Positions 52,149 to 61,515 of a stretch of 64,000 nt of DNA are shown here, piece after piece. The notes beneath the pieces were generated by a model. The model worked only from the letters and a program-made list of their open reading frames with translations, did not search any database and was not told the origin of the DNA. Both the position numbers and the translations under genes were made by a program. The DNA is from Chitinophagaceae bacterium (GTDB lineage: Bacteria; Bacteroidota; Bacteroidia; Chitinophagales; Chitinophagaceae): the NCBI GenBank assembly GCA_017307755.1, contig JAFKGQ010000007.1, forward strand, positions 310,001 through 374,000. Reading direction: 5' to 3'. Every line of letters begins with the position of its first letter. The first letter of the stretch is position 1.

Positions 52149-53789
52149 TCAGGTTCCCGGGCGCATGATCATGACCATGCCGCGCTGGCGCCGGACGATG
52201 TGCACAAAATAATCTCCATTGCCCAGGTCTTTTATGACATACCCCTGGTGCATGGGCAATAGTTTTTCAGGTATTCTTACGCCGTTGATCGTTATGGAAG
52301 ACGGCCTGAATGACAAACGCAGGTATTCCGCTCCATTTATTTGCGTCGCCGTATAGGCGATGGTACGCTTACCGTAACAGACGGATCTCAATACCCCGTC
52401 CGAATAAAGGATATGATCCTCTCCGGCAGGCGCCCATTCAGGGATGGAGGACAATACGTGGTAAACCATCCGGGGGCCTTCGCCGTAGCAATCGGACCAC
52501 CACGATGACACGCCCTTGCTCACCGGGCTTTCGTATGCCTTGCCATCCGTATCGTTACAATAGGTCACCCAGTTCAGGGAGCGATATGCTTTTTCCTTAA
52601 AGGCGGTGTCACCCGAGATGGCATACCACCGGGCGCACTGGGCGGCGTACCGGGCGGTCTGATAATCCATTTTTGGCATAAACGCCACCTGCTCGCTGAC
52701 GATATTAGCGCCCCACATGGAAGAGGGCTCTCCGGGAGCCGATTTGGCGACAAAATTGTCTTCCGTCCATTTTATGAGACCCGGCAGGGTCGTCTTCCAT
52801 CCGGGATCGAATTCGGGATAGTCGGAAATATACAAGGCGGCATTGCTGGCGCTCATGTTACTCAGGTTGCCAGTCCCGGTGATATAGGTATCCGTATGCC
52901 CGTCTACCCAAGCGCCATTCTTAACAGGATATTCCAGCAGCCATTTTCGGATCATGGCGCGAGCAGTCGTATAGGCGTTTATATCCCCGGTACCCGTGGC
53001 GATCAGCATGTCAAAAAGCCGCACACACCCAAACCAGTTCGTTCCGTATTCCGAGACGGCCTTACCGGATCGCATGTTAACGACATAGGGCCACGGCGAA
53101 TGGCCGGTGTTGCCTACGCCGATCTTTTTGGCGAGTACATTGGCAACGTCGATCGCTGCACGCTTGTATCTCAGGTTCCCATAGTACAGGTACATCCGGT
53201 AATAGGTGGCTCCCATATCGCCGGCGTGGTCGACCTGGACATCGTCGGTAGAAAATCGATTGGCGGCTGCAAAACCGCGAAATTCGGTTTCGCCGGCATC
53301 GGAGGCCGTTTGCGGGAAACGGGCCCATTCGTAGGACGAGGGGGTGATCCCATGTGCGAGCGAATAGTCGACCATACCCTTTGTAATCGCCAGGGGGCCG
53401 TCGTCTCCGGTATAGGCATAGTATAGGCGGGCAGATTCAAACCAGTTGGGTATTTTTTCTGCCACGTCGTTCATCCACATATCCGGCTGGAGAACACCCG
53501 CCGAGTCCTTCCATGCGCAATAAAAGTAATACTGCGGATACAGTGATCGGGGTGCGGGGCCGGGGCTTGCGGGCGCTTTTGTCCGGACAAAACTCCACCG
53601 AAGCCGCAGAAAATGATCGTATGCATTCACCGGTGCGGTGACCCAGGGTATTATTTTCCCCTCCTTATCCAGCAGTACCCGGTGCCCGCAAAAGATGTCC
53701 CCGGCAAACTGCTGGGCGCGCAGCCCTCCGCTGGCAAGACATAGAAGGGATAAAGTGGCGAACAAGTGTATGCTGCCAAACTTTTGCAT
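52149..53789 (-). CDS. Exported six-hairpin glycosidase-like protein
   Basis: 546 residues, signal peptide 1-25 (ending LRAQ). The rest is alpha/alpha-toroid-like: paired helices with conserved aromatic/acidic turns (FAAANRFSTDDVQVDHAGDM, YYRMYLYYGNLRYKRAAIDVA, TNWFGCVRLFDMLIATG, GAWVDGHTDTYITGTGNLSN), as in GH88, GH105 and GH127-type enzymes, though I cannot fix the family. The last 60 residues form a beta sheet domain (YLRLSFRPSSITINGVRIPE). The catalytic residues are not identified. Last gene of the second catabolic operon, 9 bases after the DUF4380-like gene. Confidence 0.75.
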   Translation of the reverse strand: MQKFGSIHLFATLSLLCLASGGLRAQQFAGDIFCGHRVLLDKEGKIIPWVTAPVNAYDHFLRLRWSFVRTKAPASPGPAPRSLYPQYYFYCAWKDSAGVLQPDMWMNDVAEKIPNWFESARLYYAYTGDDGPLAITKGMVDYSLAHGITPSSYEWARFPQTASDAGETEFRGFAAANRFSTDDVQVDHAGDMGATYYRMYLYYGNLRYKRAAIDVANVLAKKIGVGNTGHSPWPYVVNMRSGKAVSEYGTNWFGCVRLFDMLIATGTGDINAYTTARAMIRKWLLEYPVKNGAWVDGHTDTYITGTGNLSNMSASNAALYISDYPEFDPGWKTTLPGLIKWTEDNFVAKSAPGEPSSMWGANIVSEQVAFMPKMDYQTARYAAQCARWYAISGDTAFKEKAYRSLNWVTYCNDTDGKAYESPVSKGVSSWWSDCYGEGPRMVYHVLSSIPEWAPAGEDHILYSDGVLRSVCYGKRTIAYTATQINGAEYLRLSFRPSSITINGVRIPEKLLPMHQGYVIKDLGNGDYFVHIVRRQRGMVMIMRPGT

Positions 53790-53798
53790 AAGCGTGTT

Positions 53799-54713
53799 TT
53801 ATTCGTTTATCCTAAAAGCGTCGACGAGGGGGAGGATGTTCTCGTCTAAAGAAGCCTCGTTCTCGTCCATTGTCGCTCTCTCCAGCAGCCAGTGCTCTGT
53901 ATGTACAACTGTTTGGCCGGGTGCGAGTCTGGTCAAGGGGCTAAGTGTTTCAATTTCGAGATAGTCCCTGTTTATATACGTCTCGTTGTTACAGTTATAA
54001 TCAGGATACAAAGCATCAGCGTGGAATGCAAACCGTTTTATAAGGACCTGCCCGTGGAGATAATAAGCCGTCCAGCCCTGTTTATTGGTTACGCCGATCT
54101 TTTGTTCGGAAGGATACAGGCTGTTCTGTTTTGCAAGGATGTATTTGTCACCCCATACCCAGCGCGGGTCGTTCATTCTTGTATAGTGCCAAAGGGCAAG
54201 GGAACGACCGGGCAGAAGATAGTCGTTCCCTTCCCCATAGGGTTCCTGGGGTATGATCGCTACACCGCCTGGCGCCAGCATCGAAATGGGCCACACCGAT
54301 AGTTCAACATCCCAACAGTTCCGGTTGGTCAGCCGATGTGTCACCTTCACTTCGTTTTTATGAGGGGACAAGCTGATGTCCATTTCCTTTACGATACCTG
54401 TATCAGGCTCCATTGGCTGAACCATGCAGATGCCATCGCCTGTCATGGTGTATTCTACTCTATCATTATCCGGAGCATAGCTCCGGGGCATCGCCTCCGG
54501 GGCATGCCATAGCCGGTGGCCGCCGTAGATGGTCCACTCCCGGCTTCCGGTCCTGCCGAGCTGGCCCGGTACGAGATAAAACAAATTTTCGCCGTTGATA
54601 AATCCGAGATGGACGATCCGGGGGCCGACATCGGTGGTAACGATCAGCTCGATCGTTTCATTAAAAAGCCGGAAGCAATTCGGCCATCCCTTATATGTCA
54701 GTTTTTCCATCAT
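53799..54713 (-). CDS. DUF4380-like protein, galactose-mutarotase fold
   Basis: 304 residues, all beta, no signal peptide. The order fits the aldose-epimerase-like superfamily: IELIVTTDVGPRIVHLGFIN, EWTIYGGHRLWHAPEAMP, then VKVTHRLTNRNCWDVELSVWP and HTEHWLLERATMDENEA. In mutarotases His residues at such positions take part in ring opening; the local motif GGHRLWHAPE with two His is noted. It may turn over the sugar anomer or bind a sugar acid for the enzymes around it. It is 9 bases after the M24 gene and 9 before the six-hairpin gene. Confidence 0.78.
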   Translation of the reverse strand: MMEKLTYKGWPNCFRLFNETIELIVTTDVGPRIVHLGFINGENLFYLVPGQLGRTGSREWTIYGGHRLWHAPEAMPRSYAPDNDRVEYTMTGDGICMVQPMEPDTGIVKEMDISLSPHKNEVKVTHRLTNRNCWDVELSVWPISMLAPGGVAIIPQEPYGEGNDYLLPGRSLALWHYTRMNDPRWVWGDKYILAKQNSLYPSEQKIGVTNKQGWTAYYLHGQVLIKRFAFHADALYPDYNCNNETYINRDYLEIETLSPLTRLAPGQTVVHTEHWLLERATMDENEASLDENILPLVDAFRINE

Positions 54714-54722
54714 GCCATACTG

Positions 54723-55829
54723 TTAGACCTGCCCGAATACATGGTCAAATTTTGTCAATACCTCAGTCCCGTCTGTTGTCACCAGTACCAGGTGTTCCAG
54801 CCGGATGCCCCAGTCACTCTTGTAAACAGCAGGTTCGAGCGCGATGACCATGCCGGCTTCGAGGACCCTGTCGTTGTAGGGGACAATGCGCGGCTCCTCA
54901 TGGTAAACCAGTCCGACCCCATGTCCTCCGTGATGTCCAAAATCACCTTCCGGGGCAAGTATCTTTCGCATGACCGCGTCTACTGTTTTTGCCGGGATGC
55001 CCGGCCGGATCGTGTCGATCCCTGCCCGGAGCGCCGACCGGACGAGTGTGAATATCCTCTTTTGTTCGGCGGTGGCCGTTCCTACGACGATGGTATTACA
55101 GGAATCGCCCCAGTATCCGTTGAGACAGGGGGTAAGATCGCACAGGACGAGCTCGTTCTCCCCGATAATCCGGTTGCTGGGGTTGCCGCCACCCGTTGCC
55201 GTTCGCACGCCGCTGACCAGGTCTGTCATCATCGGCACCCGGGTGCCGGCCGCGGATTCCATTTCCAGCCGGACCTTTGCAAAAAGCTCCAGCTCGGACA
55301 TACCGGGTCTTGCGTATTTCAAAACGGCCGACTGTCCGATATCCGCCAATTCAGCTGCCCGACGAATGGCCGCTATCTCATCATTGTCCTTTACGACCCT
55401 CATTTGGGAGATATCGGGGCCGATATCGATGAATTCGGCATCGGGGAGACACCCGGTAAGCGACTGTGCCACTACAAAGGGAAGGGAATCCTGTTCGATA
55501 CCTACCCGTTCGATCTTCCTACCCCATTGTCCCAATACATCGTGTACCCGTCCCAAAAATTGCCCGGTACTTTCACAGGGCTTTTCAAAAACATAGGATT
55601 GATAGGGCCGGACAGTGATACCGGTATCGAACAACGGCTGCATCTCGTTGTCGGCCAAAACAAGGCTGAAAGTATCTCCACCGATCAAGGCGGCCGGTAA
55701 AAGGTGAAAAGGAGAAGGGCCTGTCTCGAAGTTAAAAGAGTAGCCGCTGAAGTATTTTACAGCAGCAGGCGACGTCAGGACCACGATATCGATCCCTTTG
55801 TTCTTTTTAAGTTTCAGCAGCCTTTCCAT
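54723..55829 (-). CDS. M24-family (pita-bread) hydrolase, Xaa-Pro peptidase type
   Basis: 368 residues from ATG 55829; a GTG at 55841 is in frame. N-terminal creatinase domain about 1-140, pita-bread domain about 150-365. All five metal ligands are present: Asp231 in LCDLTPCLNGYW, Asp242 in WGDSCNT, His303 in GHHGGHGVG, Glu332 in ALEPAVYK and Glu345 in IRLEHL, plus catalytic His310. A glycine-rich loop ATGGGNPSNR is notable. It is 9 bases before the DUF4380-like gene and 25 after the enolase-superfamily gene. A counterpart at 33985 has Glu at the first metal ligand. Confidence 0.9.
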   Translation of the reverse strand: MERLLKLKKNKGIDIVVLTSPAAVKYFSGYSFNFETGPSPFHLLPAALIGGDTFSLVLADNEMQPLFDTGITVRPYQSYVFEKPCESTGQFLGRVHDVLGQWGRKIERVGIEQDSLPFVVAQSLTGCLPDAEFIDIGPDISQMRVVKDNDEIAAIRRAAELADIGQSAVLKYARPGMSELELFAKVRLEMESAAGTRVPMMTDLVSGVRTATGGGNPSNRIIGENELVLCDLTPCLNGYWGDSCNTIVVGTATAEQKRIFTLVRSALRAGIDTIRPGIPAKTVDAVMRKILAPEGDFGHHGGHGVGLVYHEEPRIVPYNDRVLEAGMVIALEPAVYKSDWGIRLEHLVLVTTDGTEVLTKFDHVFGQV

Positions 55830-55866
55830 TCTTTGTTTCACCGGACAATATTTATTGATCGTAGCA

Positions 55867-56988
55867 TTATTTCATATCCACTCCATATTTGCGGATAACT
55901 TCCGGGTTCAACTCGATACCCAGACCCGGCGCTTGCGGCACGTCGACATAGCCGTCTTTTTGCACAAAGGGCTTCACCAATAGTTGTTTTCGAATGGCCG
56001 ACTCCGTGACCGAGAATTCCAGGAATGGAGCATGGGGTATCGCCGCGATGAGTTGTATCGATGCCGCGACCAGGACGCCTGTCTTAAAGGCATGGGGTAT
56101 GCAAAGAATATTGGCATCGGCCGTCATCGTAGCAATTTTCTTTGCCTCCGTCAATCCCCCGCACCGGGACATATCCGGCTGTACGACGTCAATATGGGTC
56201 TCGTTGATAAGTCTTGCGAAGGCTAGCCGGCCGCTTTCTTCCTCTCCGGTGGCGATCCGCAGGGTCGTTGCCTCGGTCAATCGCCGGTAGCCGGTGTAAT
56301 CTTCCGCCGGCAATGGTTCTTCCAGCCAATAGATGTTCAGCTGCTCCAGCGCTTTGGCGACATATATCGCCTCCTTCAGCCGGTAGCGTTTGCCGATATC
56401 GATCATGATCTCGGTCTTATCACCCGCGGCCTGGCGGGCGGTTTTGATCAATTCAATATCACGCCGGACATCGTATCCAAGCGGCCCCCATCCGAACTTG
56501 ATGGCCGTATACCCGGCGGACACATATTGCCCGACCATTTTTTTAACCTCGTCCGTTCCGGCAGGCATAAGGGCGCTGGCATAGGCGCGTACTTTATCCG
56601 TATAGCTGCCACCCAGCAATTTGTGGACCGGCTTGCCCACCGCCTTTCCCATAATGTCCCAGATCGCCATGTCGATGCCGCTCATGACGTGCATCACCGG
56701 ACCAAACCTGCCATAGTAATAGGTCTTTGCCCACATATCGTTCCATATCTGCTCATAGTCGAACGGGTCGGCTCCTACCACCACCTCTCTCAGACCGTAA
56801 CAGGTGCCATGGGACATGTAGGCGTCTACTATCGCCTTGCCTACATAGGGTGCGGTATCCACTTCTCCATAACCGGTGATCCCTTCATCGGTCTCCACCG
56901 TAATGATCAGGTCATCCTGGGTCCCGTCCGCTGCATCTGATATCTCCGGCAAACGAAGGACGGTAGCCGTTACATTCGTGATTTTCAT
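55867..56988 (-). CDS. Enolase-superfamily acid-sugar dehydratase (mandelate racemase/muconate lactonizing type)
   Basis: 373 residues from ATG 56988 (KITNVTATVLRLPEI); a GTG at 57042, overlapping the EamA stop, is an alternative. The capping domain is about 1-125 and the barrel 130-373. Active-site landmarks: Lys164 in TAIKFGWGP, metal acids Asp197 (MIDIGKRY), Glu223 (WLEEPLPAED) and Glu249 (ATGEEESG), Asp272 (QPDMSRCGG), His299 (CIPHAF) and Glu324 (FLEFS). The Asp-His dyad is the base of the sugar-acid dehydratases (gluconate, galactonate and fuconate types). So it should remove water from a sugar acid; which one is open. Confidence 0.9.
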   Translation of the reverse strand: MKITNVTATVLRLPEISDAADGTQDDLIITVETDEGITGYGEVDTAPYVGKAIVDAYMSHGTCYGLREVVVGADPFDYEQIWNDMWAKTYYYGRFGPVMHVMSGIDMAIWDIMGKAVGKPVHKLLGGSYTDKVRAYASALMPAGTDEVKKMVGQYVSAGYTAIKFGWGPLGYDVRRDIELIKTARQAAGDKTEIMIDIGKRYRLKEAIYVAKALEQLNIYWLEEPLPAEDYTGYRRLTEATTLRIATGEEESGRLAFARLINETHIDVVQPDMSRCGGLTEAKKIATMTADANILCIPHAFKTGVLVAASIQLIAAIPHAPFLEFSVTESAIRKQLLVKPFVQKDGYVDVPQAPGLGIELNPEVIRKYGVDMK

Positions 56989-57038
56989 ACGTGGTGCTAA
57001 CTTTATTGATGAATTGTATTTAAGCCTGATGATGCCGG

Positions 57039-58028
57039 TCACTCCATTTGTCTGCGTTGCTTTTTTCGCCCGGAGAAAAGTCCTTTGAGCAGGGATAACA
57101 ACTGTTTTTCATACACGGTTACCATCAAGGTCCCCGCGATGATGATCCCCCCTCCGCCCAGCATGAGGACCGTTATTTTTTCATGCAGGAGCATAACGCC
57201 GAGCAGCGCGATCAGGAAAGGCAATAAATAAGTCCCCAGGATCGCCTGCGTCACATCCATCCATTTCAGCACATAGAAGAAAAGGAGCATAGAGATCCCA
57301 TACACGATGAGGCTTAGCTCCAGCATGCCCAACAATACCCCACTCCCGGACCGGATGATCTTACCCAAATCCAGAGGCTCTACCCAGATCAGGAAGGGGG
57401 CGGCGGCGATACATCCCACGACGGAGCAATATACCAGTATCTCCAGTTCGGTAAATCCTTTCTCTACCAATAATTTACAATAGGTGTTGTAAAACGCGCA
57501 GCAGCAGCAGGCCAGCGAAAAGATGATATTGCCCCAAAAATACCTGCCTTCCGAAAAGCTTGCTCCTTTTATATCCGGCAGGGAGGTCAACAAGACACCG
57601 GCGATGGCGATCACAAACGCCGCCACCCGCACGGCGTTTAATTTTTCTTTTAACAGGACCGAGGCAAAGACGGCGACCACCACCGGGATGGTCAACGTGA
57701 TGATACCTGCATTTGCTGCCAGCGTCATAGTGGACCCGATGGTATAGAGGTATTGCATCAGAAAGATGCCTATCAGCCCCGGAACAATAAAGTACTTCAG
57801 GTCTTTCCAGGACCGGCGTATTGTTACCTGTCTTTTCCTGTTCTCTATCAAAAGGAAAGGGATAAACAACACCGTGCTGATGATCATGGGGACAAAGGCG
57901 ATGGTCATCGGTCCCAGCCTGTCCCCTATCATACGGATGACAGGGACCTGGGTAGCCCACATAAAGTTGACCAGTACGACCAAAAACCAGTGACCGGCTT
58001 TTCCTGCGATCAATTTCCCATTGCTCAT
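57039..58028 (-). CDS. EamA-family (DMT superfamily) transporter
   Basis: 329 residues with ten membrane helices in two EamA repeats (VLVNFMWATQVPVIRMIGDR; IIFSLACCCCAFYNTYCKLL in part), and a positively charged end. Such proteins export or import small metabolites through the inner membrane. In this locus it replaces the MFS sugar porter seen in the other one. It is 26 bases after the SDR gene and overlaps or abuts the enolase-superfamily gene. The direction of transport and cargo are not visible. Confidence 0.92.
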   Translation of the reverse strand: MSNGKLIAGKAGHWFLVVLVNFMWATQVPVIRMIGDRLGPMTIAFVPMIISTVLFIPFLLIENRKRQVTIRRSWKDLKYFIVPGLIGIFLMQYLYTIGSTMTLAANAGIITLTIPVVVAVFASVLLKEKLNAVRVAAFVIAIAGVLLTSLPDIKGASFSEGRYFWGNIIFSLACCCCAFYNTYCKLLVEKGFTELEILVYCSVVGCIAAAPFLIWVEPLDLGKIIRSGSGVLLGMLELSLIVYGISMLLFFYVLKWMDVTQAILGTYLLPFLIALLGVMLLHEKITVLMLGGGGIIIAGTLMVTVYEKQLLSLLKGLFSGRKKQRRQME

Positions 58029-58054
58029 ATTTATCCTTTTTTTCCGATCGGCCG

Positions 58055-58825
58055 TTACTTCGGTGGAAGACCGGAGCCGAAGCCTCCGTCCACGACATAA
58101 GCAGATCCTGTTACAAACGACGCCTCCTCACTGGCAAGGAAGATGGCGACCTGCGCCACCTCCTCCGCCTTCCCGATACGCCATAAGGCATGCAGCTTCC
58201 CGGCATCCTTACGGGCCTGGGCGGGGTTGGCCTGGCTTTGGAAATACCCTTCAGCCAGGCCTGCGTCGATATAGCCGGGGCAAATACAGTTGACGCGGAT
58301 CCCTTCGTGCCCATGATCGATGGCCATCGCCTTTGTCAGCCCCATGATGGCGGCCTTGGTGGCGCAATACCCTGCGCATGACGGCTCCACAAAATACCCG
58401 TTGACCGAGGACATATTTACAATATTCCCGCGGGATGTTCTCAGATAGGGTAAAAATAACTTGGAACATAAAAAGACCCCGCCGACATTCACCGCCATTT
58501 GGGCATTCCACTCCTCGAAAGACGTGTCGGCGACGGTCTTATTTATCTGTATAGCTGCATTGTTGACAAGCGTATCGATCTTCCCGAATGCCTTGATCGT
58601 TGTCTCCACGAGCCCGGCAACGGAAGTCGGGTCGGCGACATCTGCATATACCGCCAATCCTTCCCCGCCACCTTCTTTTATCCGGGCAACCGTATCCTGT
58701 GCGGCCGGCAGGTTCCGGTCTGCGACCACCACCGTAGCGCCGGCTTTGGCAAAGGCCAGCGCGCAGGCTCTGCCGATCCCTGATCCCGATCCTGTAATTA
58801 CTACTGTCCGATCTTTCCATTTCAT
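58055..58825 (-). CDS. Short-chain dehydrogenase/reductase (SDR)
   Basis: 256 residues. Cofactor motif VVITGSGSGIGRACALAF, VNNAA at 87-91, catalytic Ser140 in VNMSSVNG, Tyr153 and Lys157 in GYCATK, and the final AYVVDGGFGSGLPPK. Same subclass as the SDR at 33184 and in a similar place in its locus, here next to the RraA gene (36 bases downstream of it). Probably oxidises the sugar or sugar acid before the enolase-type dehydratase. Confidence 0.9.
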   Translation of the reverse strand: MKWKDRTVVITGSGSGIGRACALAFAKAGATVVVADRNLPAAQDTVARIKEGGGEGLAVYADVADPTSVAGLVETTIKAFGKIDTLVNNAAIQINKTVADTSFEEWNAQMAVNVGGVFLCSKLFLPYLRTSRGNIVNMSSVNGYFVEPSCAGYCATKAAIMGLTKAMAIDHGHEGIRVNCICPGYIDAGLAEGYFQSQANPAQARKDAGKLHALWRIGKAEEVAQVAIFLASEEASFVTGSAYVVDGGFGSGLPPK

Positions 58826-58861
58826 ACTTACAAGTTATTACGCTTTCTGCATATTAAAAAC

Positions 58862-59545
58862 TTACAACGCTCCGTATTTATCATATACTTCCCGCAAAGA
58901 CTTCCCCTGCAGCAGCTCGGCCCTGGACAGGTTTTCCGCATGCACCTTGTTTCTTGCCCTTTTCACCACCTCCTGTTCGATCCCAACCGGCACTACCACG
59001 ATGCCATCGAAATCGGTGACGATCAGATCACCCGGATTAACCAACACACCCCCGGCCTCTACCGGCACATCGTATGCGGTCACCAGCCCACGCCCTTTCG
59101 AGTCCAATGGCCGTATACCCGCATAAAATACCGGGAAGTTCATCTCGATGATCTTTATACAATCACGGACCTGGCTGTCACAAACACAGCCCGTCACCCC
59201 TTTCCGTTTGGCAATGGTAGACATCAGTTCGCCCCAGGGCGCATTGGTGCCGTTGTAATCGGTGGAGTGAACCACCACATCTCCCTTCGTCAAAGAATCC
59301 ATGGCTTCGATCTCCAAACCATAAGGGTTTTCTTCGTCTACAAAATCAACCTCTTCCCATTTGAATGTCCTTGCCCGGCCAATAAAGCCGCAGTTCCTCA
59401 TATCGGGTAAAAGCGGCCGTAGCCGCTGGTGCATAGCCTGATTCCTATACCCCATCTCATCCAGGATGTCGCAGATCGCAGCCACATAAATATTCTTCAA
59501 CCCATCAACGGGAATATCATGTCCATTGCCCTGCTCGTTGTTCAT
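58862..59545 (-). CDS. RraA-family protein, probable 4-hydroxy-2-oxo-acid aldolase
   Basis: 227 residues from ATG 59545 (NNEQGNGHDIPVDGLKNIY); the open frame to 59635 adds unrelated residues. RraA fold: CDILDEMGYRNQAMHQRLRP, NAPWGELMSTIAKRKG, CVCDSQVRDCIKI (Arg127-Asp128 metal/pyruvate pair), NFPVFYAGIRP, VNPGDLIVTDFDGIVVVPVG. Longer than the RraA at 32102 (extra N-terminal 10 residues and an insert before the WGE loop) but clearly a relative. Expected to split a 4-hydroxy-2-oxo acid into pyruvate and an aldehyde. Confidence 0.87.
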   Translation of the reverse strand: MNNEQGNGHDIPVDGLKNIYVAAICDILDEMGYRNQAMHQRLRPLLPDMRNCGFIGRARTFKWEEVDFVDEENPYGLEIEAMDSLTKGDVVVHSTDYNGTNAPWGELMSTIAKRKGVTGCVCDSQVRDCIKIIEMNFPVFYAGIRPLDSKGRGLVTAYDVPVEAGGVLVNPGDLIVTDFDGIVVVPVGIEQEVVKRARNKVHAENLSRAELLQGKSLREVYDKYGAL

Positions 59546-59655
59546 ATTTATGCTATTGATTGTCCTCAAAATTACTTCCCATTCTTTCCTCTCATTTACC
59601 CTATATCCACCAATGAATATCCTATTTTGTACCAATCCGTTGCCGGAAGCACAGC

Positions 59656-61515
59656 CTATTTATAACGCACTTCCACCTTGTAGTCGGTCCCCGGCCGGAT
59701 CGTCAGCCATGCATATTCCGCCCCTTTTACTTTCTTTATCAACCATGACCGGCTTACCCCATTCTGCGTCACCTTATCCACCCTTTTTCCCATGTACCGG
59801 TGAGGGATCATACAGGTGATGTCGTGTGCAGCTGCCACGGAAGACTTTATGGTAAAGGTCAGTTTATCCCGTACCCAGTGCAGGCCGGTAAAAGCCGCTT
59901 CGTCCCTGGCCTTTTCAAAATCAAGCAGCTCCAATTCTGTCCACACGGGTACCCCTTTACTGTTGGCATAGTCCAGCATATGCATCAGCGGCTCTTTGGA
60001 GAAGAAATACTCCGCGTTGTGCGCCTTTATACAAACAAAGGAATATACCTCATCCTCCAGGCTGCGATCCATCAATCCTTTAAAACAATCGTAAAAGCCT
60101 TCCTTGTCGTTATGCTCCATGTATTGCTGGTCATACACGTTGTTCAATTGCTGGTATATGTCAATTACGTTCCCCTGCAAATCCGCAAACTTCATGGGCA
60201 GGCCGCTTCCGGTATAGTTGCCCTGCCGGGTACCCAATGGGCCTAAAAAATGTCCCTGGGGGGATCCGTTATCGTAGTGCGCATAATTACAATCCAATCG
60301 GATCCCATTTAGTTCCTCTATCCTTGCCTGAGCGGAAAAATCCCTTCGACCTGTTTCGTCCGTGCCGCACCAGACGAACCAATGATTGACAACCGTAAGT
60401 ATCCTTTGAATTCCATATATATTTTTCAATTTGCCATTCAGGTTTTTGTACACGCTGTCCATCGTCCGCCAGTCGGGGTTGACGGCCTGCTTTGTGTCAT
60501 TGTAGTGACCGGCTATTTCAAAACCCCGGGCACTCCAGGCATCGGTCCATTTTTTAGAAACCGAGTCCAGTTCTTTTATATACAAGGTCATTTTCGCGCC
60601 CTTTGCCGCAATATCTTTGAATTGCTGCTCGAATTCGTCCTCCTTGTTATCTTCCCCGTCATTGTTCAGGGTCACCAGGCATTTCAGGGTATCCGGGAAA
60701 TACCAGAAACGAGGCAGCGGTTCCCTAAAGCCAACCATCCATTCTATACAACGGGTGAATAAACGCATCTGTTCGTCCGCCTGGTTCAGCGTGTTCTTCG
60801 AGGTATCTACCCACCCGTCGGTGAACAAATCCATCGCCCGTATACCCACGATGCCATCCATCTCCCGGCCTGCGTTCCGGTAGTTACCCTGCCGGGTAGC
60901 TGCTATGCTCAACGGCAGATTGTACAAAAAGGCGATGGCATGTCCCTTTCCATACCGGTTGGCCACTACCGCCGGGTATGCAGTAACGGTATGGGCATCC
61001 TTACACAGCGCGGCGATCCTTGTCGCTGTCACGGTCAGATACTTGTCGGCCATCCCATGGAACTGCAGGGTTTGGGAGGTGATTCCTTTTGCAATCCCAC
61101 CGGAGCTGTCGATCCTGACATAGGATTCACCGATGGAGTCCGCCTGGTCCCGGATACCGAATACCCTACTTAATCCTTTATCGGGTCGAAATGCGATCAG
61201 GTTACCTCCTTCTCTTACATAGGCGGACAAGAGCTGTCGCTGTTCACCGGACATGTCTCCCGCAGTCATTACTACGACGTTAAATTTTTGCAGATGATCC
61301 AGTGTCATTGCTTTTGTCAGCGGCTCGATCCTGTATGCATGAAGTCCTTCGGTCTTTAATAGCTCACCGGTAAAGTTTCCGTATCCTTTGTCTAAAGACA
61401 GTATAAGGATCGGTGGATAGCGAGCCGGAAGCTGGCTATATGCGTTTCCCAACGCCATAAATACAGCAAAGGACGCGGCAAGACATATTTTAGCGTTGTA
61501 TCTTATTGGGCGCAT
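59656..61515 (-). CDS. Exported polysaccharide-deacetylase-like protein with glutamine-amidotransferase-like N-terminus
   Basis: 619 residues, signal peptide 1-27 (ending NAYSQ). Residues about 35-215 look like a ThuA/class I amidotransferase-like fold (FNVVVMTAGDMSGEQRQLLSAYVREGGNLIAFRP in part). Residues about 275-500 resemble a NodB deacetylase: LVTLNNDGEDNKEDEFEQQF with the Asp pair and FEIAGHYNDTKQ, in which only one His of the usual H-x3-H is visible. The C-terminal end is a beta domain. Its start overlaps the upstream CehA-like gene by 13 bases. Function unknown. Confidence 0.72.
   Translation of the reverse strand: MRPIRYNAKICLAASFAVFMALGNAYSQLPARYPPILILSLDKGYGNFTGELLKTEGLHAYRIEPLTKAMTLDHLQKFNVVVMTAGDMSGEQRQLLSAYVREGGNLIAFRPDKGLSRVFGIRDQADSIGESYVRIDSSGGIAKGITSQTLQFHGMADKYLTVTATRIAALCKDAHTVTAYPAVVANRYGKGHAIAFLYNLPLSIAATRQGNYRNAGREMDGIVGIRAMDLFTDGWVDTSKNTLNQADEQMRLFTRCIEWMVGFREPLPRFWYFPDTLKCLVTLNNDGEDNKEDEFEQQFKDIAAKGAKMTLYIKELDSVSKKWTDAWSARGFEIAGHYNDTKQAVNPDWRTMDSVYKNLNGKLKNIYGIQRILTVVNHWFVWCGTDETGRRDFSAQARIEELNGIRLDCNYAHYDNGSPQGHFLGPLGTRQGNYTGSGLPMKFADLQGNVIDIYQQLNNVYDQQYMEHNDKEGFYDCFKGLMDRSLEDEVYSFVCIKAHNAEYFFSKEPLMHMLDYANSKGVPVWTELELLDFEKARDEAAFTGLHWVRDKLTFTIKSSVAAAHDITCMIPHRYMGKRVDKVTQNGVSRSWLIKKVKGAEYAWLTIRPGTDYKVEVRYK

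Noticed and set aside
54516..55700. A 394-codon plus-strand frame opposite the M24 gene
   Set aside because: The minus-strand M24 protein has all metal ligands; the opposite frame has no sensible start, is low in hydrophobic core pattern and is a GC-rich shadow.
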